DNA of 61,411 nucleotides. It comes from Phytopseudomonas flavescens (GTDB lineage Bacteria > Pseudomonadota > Gammaproteobacteria > Pseudomonadales > Pseudomonadaceae). Location: positions 1-61,411 of the forward strand of contig NZ_FNDG01000028.1 of assembly GCF_900100535.1 (NCBI RefSeq), in the 5' to 3' direction. Positions 34,528 to 42,722 of this stretch are shown here, piece by piece (the stretch's first letter is position 1; each line of letters opens with the position of its first letter). Both the position numbers and the translations under genes were made by a program. The notes beneath the pieces are model-generated. The model saw only the letters and a program-made list of their open reading frames with translations, was not told where the DNA came from and did not search any database.

Positions 34528-37473
34528 TCAGCTCAGGCCCAGTTCACGCCAGATACGCATCACGTTGCGTCGGTGCGCGTGAAACTGGTCGCCACCCACC
34601 ACCCCGGGCTGCTTCTGCAACGCCTGCCGGTGTGCTGCAGAGCGGTAGGCCTTGTAAGCGTCCTGCAGCAGGGTCGCCTCGCCATCGCGGAGCAGACCAA
34701 GCCGATCCAGGCCTTCCAGAATGCGGATGTTATCGGTGAATTCGAGCAGCACCGGATGCTGCTTCGACCACGCCAGGGCCGCGTATTGCACCATAAATTC
34801 GATATCGACGATACCTCCGGCATCCTGCTTGAGGTCGAACGCCGCCGCTGCATCGAAAGCGTTCTCGGCGGTACCGGCGGCAGTGGCGCGGGTGCCGAGG
34901 TTGTCGCGCATCTTCGCGCGCATCTCGCTGACCTCGGCCTGCAGCCTTGCCCGCTCGCGCTCGCGGGCCAGCACGCTGGTGCGTACCTCAGCGAACGCCG
35001 CCGCCACCCGCTGGCAGCCGACCAGCACCCGGGCACGCACCAGCGCCTGGTGCTCCCAGGTCCAGGCCTCGCTTTCCTGATAGCGGCGGAAAGCACCCAG
35101 GGAACTGACCAGCAGGCCGGCAGCGCCGGAAGGGCGCAGGCGCATGTCGACATCGTAGAGCTGGCCGGAGTTGGTCTGCGCGGTCAGCAGATGGATGATG
35201 CGCTGCCCCAGGCGGGTGAAGAACTGCGCGCCGTCGATGGGCTTGGCGCCATCGGTCTCGGCCTGGGGGTCACCATCGTGGATGAACACCAGGTCCAGAT
35301 CGGAGCCATGGCCCAACTCGATACCGCCGACCTTGCCATAGCCGACGATGATGAAGTCCGGCGCACACAGGCTGCCGTCAGGGCGCTGCGGCGTGCCATG
35401 CCGGGTGACCATCTGCCGCCAGGCCAGGGCAAGCACCTGATCGAGGATCGCCTCGGCCAGCCAGGTCAGGTAATCGCTGACTTTCATCAATGGCAGCGTG
35501 CCGGCGATTTCCGATGCCGCCACGCGCAGGCCATGGGCCAGCTTGAAATGGCGCAGGGCTTCCATCTGCTGCTCCAGGTCCTCTTCGGGGATGCGCGTCA
35601 GCCGCTCCTGCAGCTCGGCAGCCAGCGCCAAAGCCTGGGGCGGGCTGAACAGGCGCCCTTCGTTGAGCAGTTCGTCGAGCAGCAGCGGAAAACGGCTGAT
35701 CTGCTCGGCGATCCACGGGCTGGCCGCACACAGGGTCAGCAGGCGCAGCAGGGCATTGGGATTTTCCGTGAGCAGCACCAGGTAGGCGGAGCGCCGGGCC
35801 ACCGCCTCGATCAGCGGCAGCACGCGCTCCAGCACCAGATCCGGCCGCTCCTGCTCCACCGTGGCGGCCAGCAAGCGAGGAATGAAGGCATCCAGGCGCT
35901 CGCGACCGATGCGCTGCATGGCCCGCACCTGATTGCCGTTGCGCAGCCCTACCAGGCGCTGCCAGGCGGCCGGGGCATCGGCGAAGCCGGCTTCGGCCAA
36001 CTGCCGGCAGGCGGCTTCTTCATCCTGATCGTCGTTCCACAGCGGCAGCCAGGCGGCGCCGACCATGGGTTCCTCGCCGCAGTCCTGATCCTCGTCCGGA
36101 TCGGCGATGACCTGACGGAAGTGCCAGTCGATGCGCCCGCGCCAGTGCATCAACTGCTCATGAAAGGCCTCCCAGCCGTGGAAACCCAGCATGAACGCCA
36201 CCCGCGCGCGATCCTCGTCATTGTCCGGCAGCATCTGCGTCTGCCGGTCATCGATGGCCTGCAGGGCATGCTCGGTATAACGCAGGAAAGCATAGCCGGC
36301 GTGCAACTCGTCGACCGCCTGGGCAGGCAGATAACCCTGCCCCTTGAGGGTGTCGAGCACCTTGAGCAGCGAACGCTGCTGCAGGCTCAGGTCGCGGCCG
36401 CCATGGATCAACTGGAAGGCCTGGGCGATGAACTCCACCTCGCGGATGCCCCCGGAGCCGAGCTTGATGTTCTCGGCCATGCCCTTGCGACGCACTTCCT
36501 GCTGGATCAGCTGTTTCATGGTGCGCAGGGCATCGATCGCGGAAAAATCCAGGTAACGCCGGTAGACGAACGGCCGCAGCATCTCCAGCAATTGCGCGCC
36601 AGCCTGCTGATCACCGCCGACCACCCGCGCCTTGATCATCGCGTAACGCTCCCAGTCGCGGCCCTGATCCTGGTAGTACTGCTCCAGCGCGTTGAAGCTG
36701 AACACCAGCGCGCCCGAAGAGCCGTAGGGGCGCAGGCGCATGTCGGTGCGGAACACGAAGCCATCGACGGTCATGGCATCCAGCGCCTTGATCAGCTTCT
36801 GGCCGAGGCGAATGAAGAACTCCTGGTTATCCAGCGGCCGCTTGACCCCCTGGGTTTCCCCCCCCTCTGGATAACCGAAGATCAGGTCGATATCCGACGA
36901 CAGGTTCAGCTCGAAGGCACCGAGCTTGCCCATGCCGAGGATGACCATGTGCTGCGGCTCGCCGCTACGGCCCCCGACCGGCGTGCCGAACTGCTCGCAG
37001 TGCCGGGGGTATAGCCATCGATAGGCCAGGTCGATACAGGCATCGGCAAGACCGGAAAGATCACGGCAGGTTTCCACCAGGTCCGCCTGACGACTGATGT
37101 CCCGCCAGATGATGCGCACCTGCTGGCGATTGCGAAAGCGTCGCAGGCTGCGCGCCAGGGCGTTTTCGTCAGTGCACTCGGCCAGTTGCTCGGCGAGTTG
37201 CCCACGCAACTCGCCGGCCGCCAGGCGGCGTTCCAGCTCGCCGCTGCCGGCCAGGTCGAGGAGCATCTGCGGGTCGCGCAGCCCCTGCTGGGTCACGAAA
37301 TCGCTGGTGGCGGCCACTCGTTGCAGATGCTCCCTGCGCGATAGCGGCCAGGCCGCGAAGTCGTCGGCCGCCTTGGCAGACAGCTGGCTGAAGGCCTGGC
37401 TCAGCGACTGCTCGGCGCGCTGGGCGATTGACGCGAGGGGGGCTGGCAAAGAGACGAGCGCGGGCAGGCTCAT
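34528..37473 (-). CDS. glnE: bifunctional glutamine synthetase adenylyltransferase/deadenylase
   Basis: GlnE adds or removes AMP on glutamine synthetase in response to PII and glutamine. The 981-residue protein has two nucleotidyltransferase domains: an N-terminal deadenylylase with LGAFELNLSSDIDLIFGYPE (about 180-200) and a C-terminal adenylylase with IELGHGSDLDLVFIHDGD (about 715-732). Each is followed by a helical GlnD-UR_UTase region; the FDLKQDAGGIVDIEFMVQY block (about 880) is the second. Length is normal. It lies directly upstream of waaF on the same strand. Confidence 0.97.
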   Translation of the reverse strand: MSLPALVSLPAPLASIAQRAEQSLSQAFSQLSAKAADDFAAWPLSRREHLQRVAATSDFVTQQGLRDPQMLLDLAGSGELERRLAAGELRGQLAEQLAECTDENALARSLRRFRNRQQVRIIWRDISRQADLVETCRDLSGLADACIDLAYRWLYPRHCEQFGTPVGGRSGEPQHMVILGMGKLGAFELNLSSDIDLIFGYPEGGETQGVKRPLDNQEFFIRLGQKLIKALDAMTVDGFVFRTDMRLRPYGSSGALVFSFNALEQYYQDQGRDWERYAMIKARVVGGDQQAGAQLLEMLRPFVYRRYLDFSAIDALRTMKQLIQQEVRRKGMAENIKLGSGGIREVEFIAQAFQLIHGGRDLSLQQRSLLKVLDTLKGQGYLPAQAVDELHAGYAFLRYTEHALQAIDDRQTQMLPDNDEDRARVAFMLGFHGWEAFHEQLMHWRGRIDWHFRQVIADPDEDQDCGEEPMVGAAWLPLWNDDQDEEAACRQLAEAGFADAPAAWQRLVGLRNGNQVRAMQRIGRERLDAFIPRLLAATVEQERPDLVLERVLPLIEAVARRSAYLVLLTENPNALLRLLTLCAASPWIAEQISRFPLLLDELLNEGRLFSPPQALALAAELQERLTRIPEEDLEQQMEALRHFKLAHGLRVAASEIAGTLPLMKVSDYLTWLAEAILDQVLALAWRQMVTRHGTPQRPDGSLCAPDFIIVGYGKVGGIELGHGSDLDLVFIHDGDPQAETDGAKPIDGAQFFTRLGQRIIHLLTAQTNSGQLYDVDMRLRPSGAAGLLVSSLGAFRRYQESEAWTWEHQALVRARVLVGCQRVAAAFAEVRTSVLARERERARLQAEVSEMRAKMRDNLGTRATAAGTAENAFDAAAAFDLKQDAGGIVDIEFMVQYAALAWSKQHPVLLEFTDNIRILEGLDRLGLLRDGEATLLQDAYKAYRSAAHRQALQKQPGVVGGDQFHAHRRNVMRIWRELGLS

Positions 37474-37565
37474 GGTCTATCCTTTTTCGGCGGGCTTTGG
37501 GCCTGTTGGAAAACCGACGAAGCCCCGGGGAAAGCCCGCCGCGTGTGGCTCACGCCTGATTTGAC

Positions 37566-37632
37566 TGTAGTTTTGCCACGACTGAATCGTTCGCAAGAGC
37601 TGAAATCGCCAGCGAAATGTAGTAAAACTACA
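37566..37632. promoter_or_regulatory. RpiR-type (RccR/HexR-like) operator candidate upstream of aceE
   Basis: TGTAGT-AAA-ACTACA (37618-37632) is a perfect 6-base inverted repeat. It fits the form TGTARTWWWAYTACA known for HexR-type regulators. RccR, a KDPG-responsive relative, controls aceE in other Pseudomonas. A half-conserved second copy (TGTAGTTTT followed by GCCACG) begins at 37566, 52 bases upstream. The site lies 112 bases before the aceE ATG. Regulator identity is inference. Confidence 0.55.
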
Positions 37633-37743
37633 CGAAGCCGGATCTACCCAACCGGTATATCCAAGAATTAATGTGCCCGCTCAAAAAGCCGGCCACGCAT
37701 CCTGGCTTCCGATTCTGGAAGCCTTTCCGCTCTGGAGCAAGCC

Positions 37744-40392
37744 ATGCAAGACCTCGATCCAATCGAAACCCAGGAATGGCTGGACGCACTGGAATCCGTC
37801 CTCGACAAGGAAGGCGAAGACCGTGCCCACTATCTGATGACGCGCCTGGGTGAGTTGGCCACTCGCAGCGGCACGCAGTTGCCCTATTCGATCACCACCC
37901 CCTACCGCAACACCATTCCGGTCACCCGCGAAGCGCGTATGCCGGGCGACCTGTTCATGGAACGTCGCATTCGTTCGATCGTGCGCTGGAACGCCCTGGC
38001 CATGGTCATGCGCGCCAACATGCAGGATCCCGACCTGGGTGGTCATATCTCTACCTTCGCCTCCAGCGCGACCCTCTACGACATCGGTTTCAACTACTTC
38101 TTCCAGGCGCCGACCGACGAGCATGGTGGCGACCTGATCTACTACCAGGGCCACGCGTCTCCCGGCATCTACGCCCGCGCCTTCCTGGAAGGCCGCCTGA
38201 GCGAAGAGCAGATGCTCAAGTTCCGCCAGGAAGTGGACGGTGGCGGCCTGTCGTCCTACCCGCACCCGCACCTGATGCCGGACTTCTGGCAGTTCCCGAC
38301 CGTTTCCATGGGCCTGGGCCCGATCACCGCGATCTACCAGGCACGCTTCATGAAGTACCTGGAAAACCGTGGCTTCATCCCGGCCGGCAAGCAGAAGGTC
38401 TGGTGCTTCATCGGTGACGGCGAGACCGACGAGCCGGAAACCCTGGGCGCCATTTCCCTGGCCGGCCGCGAAAACCTCGACAACCTGATCTTCGTCGTCA
38501 ACTGCAACCTGCAGCGCCTCGACGGCCCGGTTCGCGGCAACAGCAAGATCATCCAGGAACTCGAAGGCGTGTTCCGCGGCGCCAACTGGAACGTCAACAA
38601 GGTCATCTGGGGGCGCATGTGGGATCCGCTGTTCGCCCAGGACGAAGACGGCCGCATGCAGCGTCGCATGGATCAGGCCATCGACGGTGAGTACCAGAAC
38701 TACAAGGCCAAGGATGGCGCCTACGTGCGTCAGCACTTCTTCGGCGCCGACCCGGAGCTGCTCAAGCGCGTCGAGACGCTCTCGGACGAGGAAATCTTCA
38801 ACCTCAACCGTGGCGGCCACGACCCCTACAAGGTCTATGCAGCCTACCACCAGGCGGTCAACCACAAGGGCCAGCCCACCGTCATCCTGGCCAAGACCAT
38901 CAAGGGCTACGGCACCGGTGCCGGGGAAGCGAAGAACACCGCGCACAACACCAAGAAGGTCGATATCGAGTCGCTGAAGAAATTCCGCGATCGCTTCGAC
39001 ATCCCGCTGAACGATTCGCAGCTGGAAGAACTGCCGTTCTACCGCCCGGCCGAAGACAGCGCGGAAATGAAATACCTGCGCAAGTGCCGCGAGAAGCTCG
39101 GTGGCCACTTGCCGCAGCGCAACCGCGGCACGATCAGCATCCCGACGCCGCCACTGGATACCCTCAAGGCAGTGCTGGATGGCTCCGGCGACCGCGAAAT
39201 CTCCACCACCATGGCCTTCGGCCGGATCCTCGCGTCGCTGGTCAAGGACAAGGAACTGGGCAAGCGCATCGTGCCGATCCTCGCCGACGAGGCCCGTACC
39301 TTCGGTATGGAAGGCATGTTCCGCCAGCTGGGTATCTACTCCCCGGTTGGCCAGCTGTACGAGCCCGTCGACCGTGACCAGGTGATGTACTACCGCGAAG
39401 AGAAGGACGGCCAGATCCTCCAGGAAGGTCTCAACGAGGCAGGGGCGTTCTCCTCCTTCATGGCTGCCGGTACCGCCTACAGCAACTACAACACGCCGAT
39501 GCTGCCGGTCTACATCTTCTACTCGATGTTCGGCTTCCAGCGTATCGGCGATCTGGCCTGGGCGGCTGGCGACGGCCAGACCCGCGGCTTCCTGCTGGGC
39601 GGCACCTCAGGCCGCACCACGCTGAACGGCGAAGGCCTGCAGCACGAAGACGGCCACAGCCATATCCTCGCCAGCACCATCCCCAACGTGCGCAGCTATG
39701 ACCCCACCTACGCCTACGAACTGGCGGTGATCATGCGCGAAGGCACGCACCGGATGATGACCCTGCAGGAAAACGTTTATTACTACATCACCGTGATGAA
39801 CGAGAATTACCAGCAGCCGGCCATGCCCGAGGGTGTCGAAGAAGGCATCATCAAGGGTATGTACCTGCTCGAAGAGGACAACAAGGAAGCCGCCCACCAC
39901 GTGCAGTTGCTGGGCTGCGGCACCATCCTCAACGAGGTTCGCGAAGCGGCGAAGATCCTGCGCAACGACTACAACATCGGCGCCGATGTGTGGAGCGTGA
40001 CCAGCTTCAACGAACTGCGTCGCGATGGCCTGGCCGTGGAGCGCAGCAATCGCCTGCACCCGGAACAGGAACCCAAGCAGAGCTACGTCGAGCAGTGCCT
40101 GAGCGGCCGCCAGGGCCCGGTCATCGCCAGCACCGACTACATGAAGCTGTTCGCCGAACAGGTTCGTCAGTGGGTTCCGGTCAAGGAGTACAAGGTACTG
40201 GGTACCGACGGTTTCGGCCGCAGCGACAGCCGCCGCAAACTGCGCGACTTCTTCGAAGTGGATCGCCGCTGGGTCGTTCTGGCTGCGCTCGAAGCGCTGG
40301 CCGATCGTGGTCAGATCGAACGCAAGGTGGTGGCCGAAGCCATCGTCAAGTTCGGTATCGACCCCGAAAAACGCAACCCTCTGGACTGCTAA
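37744..40392 (+). CDS. aceE: pyruvate dehydrogenase E1 component, homodimeric type
   Basis: AceE decarboxylates pyruvate with thiamine diphosphate and acetylates the lipoyl groups of AceF. The start MQDLDPIETQEWLDALESVL and length of 882 residues are those of the Pseudomonas enzyme. The ThDP-binding motif GDGETDEPETL runs to NLIFVVNCNLQ (about 225-260). Other family blocks are FASSATLYDIGFNYFF (about 104), HEDGHSHILASTIPN (about 638) and DGFGRSDSRRKLRDFF (about 824). It is followed by aceF after 11 bases. Confidence 0.98.
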   Translation: MQDLDPIETQEWLDALESVLDKEGEDRAHYLMTRLGELATRSGTQLPYSITTPYRNTIPVTREARMPGDLFMERRIRSIVRWNALAMVMRANMQDPDLGGHISTFASSATLYDIGFNYFFQAPTDEHGGDLIYYQGHASPGIYARAFLEGRLSEEQMLKFRQEVDGGGLSSYPHPHLMPDFWQFPTVSMGLGPITAIYQARFMKYLENRGFIPAGKQKVWCFIGDGETDEPETLGAISLAGRENLDNLIFVVNCNLQRLDGPVRGNSKIIQELEGVFRGANWNVNKVIWGRMWDPLFAQDEDGRMQRRMDQAIDGEYQNYKAKDGAYVRQHFFGADPELLKRVETLSDEEIFNLNRGGHDPYKVYAAYHQAVNHKGQPTVILAKTIKGYGTGAGEAKNTAHNTKKVDIESLKKFRDRFDIPLNDSQLEELPFYRPAEDSAEMKYLRKCREKLGGHLPQRNRGTISIPTPPLDTLKAVLDGSGDREISTTMAFGRILASLVKDKELGKRIVPILADEARTFGMEGMFRQLGIYSPVGQLYEPVDRDQVMYYREEKDGQILQEGLNEAGAFSSFMAAGTAYSNYNTPMLPVYIFYSMFGFQRIGDLAWAAGDGQTRGFLLGGTSGRTTLNGEGLQHEDGHSHILASTIPNVRSYDPTYAYELAVIMREGTHRMMTLQENVYYYITVMNENYQQPAMPEGVEEGIIKGMYLLEEDNKEAAHHVQLLGCGTILNEVREAAKILRNDYNIGADVWSVTSFNELRRDGLAVERSNRLHPEQEPKQSYVEQCLSGRQGPVIASTDYMKLFAEQVRQWVPVKEYKVLGTDGFGRSDSRRKLRDFFEVDRRWVVLAALEALADRGQIERKVVAEAIVKFGIDPEKRNPLDC

Positions 40393-40403
40393 GGAGACGC
40401 ATT

Positions 40404-42392
40404 GTGAGTGAATTGATTCGCGTACCCGACATCGGCGGTGGTGAGGGTGAAGTCATCGAGTTGTTCGTCAAGGTTGGCGACCGCATCGAGGCCGACCAAA
40501 GCCTGCTGACCCTCGAGTCGGACAAGGCCAGCATGGAGATTCCAGCCCCCAAGGCCGGTGTCGTGAAAAGCCTGAAGGTCAAGCTGGGCGACAGCCTCAA
40601 AGAAGGCGACGAGCTGCTCGAGCTGGACGTGGAAGGCGATGCCGAAGCCGCCCCGGCCAAGGAAAAGCCGGCACCTGCCCAGGCAGAACCTGCCGCTGCA
40701 GCGCAACCAGCCGCCGAGCCACAGGCCGAGTCGGCTGGCAGTGCCGAGCCGCAGGAAGTCAAGGTGCCGGACATCGGTTCCAGCGCCAAGGCCAGCATCA
40801 TCGAAGTAGCGGTCAAGCCGGGCGATACCATCGACGTCGACCAGTCGCTGATCACCCTCGAGTCCGACAAGGCGAGCATGGAAATCCCCTCGCCCGCCGC
40901 CGGCGTGGTGGAGAGCGTGTCGGTCAAGGTGGGTGACGAAGTGGGCACCGGCGATCTGATTCTGGTGCTCAAGGGCGCCGCAGGGGCACAGCCCAAGCAG
41001 GCGGCCAGTGCTCCTGCTGCCGCACCGAGCGCCGCTGCACCCGCCGAAGCCGAAGCCGCCGCTCCTGCGGCAGCTGAAGAGCCGGCTGGCGACAGCAGTG
41101 AAGAAGTGCGTATTCCGGATATCGGCGACGACGCCGCTGGCGTGATCGAGGTGCTGGTCAAGGTTGGCGACAGCGTCGAAACCGAGCAGTCGCTGATCGT
41201 GCTGGAATCGGCCAAGGCCAGCATGGAGATCCCCGCCCCCAAGGCTGGCGTGATCGAAAGCATTTCCATCAAGGTTGGCGATCAGGCCAAGACCGGCGAC
41301 CTGATCCTGGTCCTCAAGGTCCAGGGTAAGGCAGCCGCCAAGCCTGCGGCCGCCGCGCAGGCACCAGCCGCCGCTCCGGAACAGGCCAAGCCGGCCAACG
41401 TCCAGGGCAGCGCACCCGCCAAGGCAACCCCGCAGGCCGCTCCGGCAGCCGCGCCGAGCCGCGATGGCAGCAAGGTGCACGCCGGCCCGGCGGTGCGTCA
41501 GCTGGCCCGCGAGTTCGGCGTCGAGCTGAGCGCGGTGCCAGGCACTGGCCCGAAAGGCCGCATCCTCAAGGAAGACGTGCAGGTCTACGTCAAGGCCGAG
41601 CTGCAGAAGGCCAAGTCGGCTCCTGCCGCAGCGGCTGCCGGTGCAACCGGTGGTGCTGGCATTCCGCCGATCCCGACCGTCGATTTCAGCAAGTTCGGTG
41701 AAATCGAAGAAGTGCCGATGACCCGCCTGATGCAGGTCGGCGCCGCCAACCTGCACCGCAGCTGGCTGAACGTGCCGCACGTCACTCAGTTCGATTCGGC
41801 TGACATCACCGAGCTGGAAGCCTTCCGCGTCGCCCAGAAGGCCGTCGCCGAGAAAGCCGGCGTGAAGCTGACCGTTCTGCCACTGCTGCTCAAGGCGTGC
41901 GCCTACCTGCTCAAGGAGCTGCCGGACTTCAACAGTTCGCTGGCACCAAGCGGCAAAGCGGTGATCCGCAAGAAATACGTGCACGTCGGTTTCGCCGTCG
42001 ACACCCCGGATGGCCTGCTGGTGCCGGTGATCAAGAACGTCGATCAGAAGAGCCTGCTGCAACTGGCTGCCGAAGCCGCCGCCCTGGCGGAAAAGGCACG
42101 CACCAAGAAGCTCTCTGCCGATGACATGCAGGGTGCCTGCTTCACCATCTCCAGCCTCGGTCATATTGGCGGCACCGGCTTCACGCCGATCGTCAACGCG
42201 CCGGAAGTGGCGATCCTCGGTGTCAGCAAGGCAACCATCCAGCCGGTCTGGGATGGCAAGGCCTTCCAGCCCAAGCTGATGCTGCCGCTGTCGCTGTCCT
42301 ACGATCACCGAGTGATCAATGGTGCAGCTGCCGCACGCTTCACCAAGCGCCTGGGTGAGGTGTTGAACGACATCCGTACCATGCTGCTGTAA
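40404..42392 (+). CDS. aceF: dihydrolipoyl acetyltransferase (E2), three lipoyl domains
   Basis: The GTG at 40404 after AAGGAGACGC is the start and gives 662 residues; the open frame extends upstream into aceE without family similarity. Layout: lipoyl domain 1 (lysine in ESDKASMEIPAP, about 40), lipoyl 2 (ESDKASMEIPSP, about 156), lipoyl 3 (ESAKASMEIPAP, about 270), Ala/Pro-rich linkers, E1/E3-binding domain (AGPAVRQLAREFGVELSAVP, about 358-378) and catalytic domain ending DHRVINGAAAARF (His about 634). The third lipoyl domain has Ala for Asp before the lysine. I recall only two lipoyl domains in P. aeruginosa; A. vinelandii and E. coli have three. Confidence 0.97.
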   Translation: MSELIRVPDIGGGEGEVIELFVKVGDRIEADQSLLTLESDKASMEIPAPKAGVVKSLKVKLGDSLKEGDELLELDVEGDAEAAPAKEKPAPAQAEPAAAAQPAAEPQAESAGSAEPQEVKVPDIGSSAKASIIEVAVKPGDTIDVDQSLITLESDKASMEIPSPAAGVVESVSVKVGDEVGTGDLILVLKGAAGAQPKQAASAPAAAPSAAAPAEAEAAAPAAAEEPAGDSSEEVRIPDIGDDAAGVIEVLVKVGDSVETEQSLIVLESAKASMEIPAPKAGVIESISIKVGDQAKTGDLILVLKVQGKAAAKPAAAAQAPAAAPEQAKPANVQGSAPAKATPQAAPAAAPSRDGSKVHAGPAVRQLAREFGVELSAVPGTGPKGRILKEDVQVYVKAELQKAKSAPAAAAAGATGGAGIPPIPTVDFSKFGEIEEVPMTRLMQVGAANLHRSWLNVPHVTQFDSADITELEAFRVAQKAVAEKAGVKLTVLPLLLKACAYLLKELPDFNSSLAPSGKAVIRKKYVHVGFAVDTPDGLLVPVIKNVDQKSLLQLAAEAAALAEKARTKKLSADDMQGACFTISSLGHIGGTGFTPIVNAPEVAILGVSKATIQPVWDGKAFQPKLMLPLSLSYDHRVINGAAAARFTKRLGEVLNDIRTMLL

Positions 42393-42427
42393 GCGAATCG
42401 TTTTCGAGCGCCACGCTCGTAACCTCG

Positions 42428-42456
42428 ACCCCGCCCGATCAGGCGGGGTTTTTTTT
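42428..42456 (+). terminator. intrinsic terminator of aceEF
   Basis: The stem ACCCCGCC / GGCGGGGT has a six-base loop, followed by eight T. It lies 36 bases after the aceF stop. A classic strong rho-independent terminator. Confidence 0.95.
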
Positions 42457-42722
42457 ACCTGGCATTTCCCAGGGTGCCGTCGACGAGCCTGCTCGAACAG
42501 CTTCGGGAGCCCTCCTTTTCAATAACAATCCCTTATAAATCATGTTTTTATAATAAAGAAATCACAATGCCATTAGACTTCTTGTCAGCTGTCGCACCAT
42601 GGTGCAACCTAAGCGGCATTACCGCCTCACAGCGGCCAGGGAGATACGGCTACACCCCTTGTTAGCGCTATAGTGAAGATGCCAGGCGTTTACCTACGCC
42701 AGCAGATGGATACAGCCATTCG
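42457..42722. other. gap between the aceF terminator and dipA
   Basis: This contains an AT-rich stretch (42525-42566, ending TATAATAAAGAAATCAC) that looks like a promoter region, and a 12-base palindrome GCACCATGGTGC near 42594. A 32-codon open frame starting at 42567 has no clear ribosome site and is not called. Confidence 0.4.

Noticed and set aside
34573..37014. Very long open frame (813 codons) antisense to glnE
   Set aside because: It is a by-product of high third-position GC; the translation has no recognisable domains and glnE is clearly real.
40720..41320. Direct repeats inside aceF as a possible repeat array
   Set aside because: They are the coding repeats of three lipoyl domains, not a CRISPR or mobile repeat.
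40389..42308. Long open frame antisense to aceF, low-complexity
   Set aside because: It mirrors the repeated lipoyl domains and Ala/Pro linkers; no family similarity.
42567..42665. Short open frame of 32 codons upstream of dipA
   Set aside because: No convincing ribosome-binding site and no recognisable protein.
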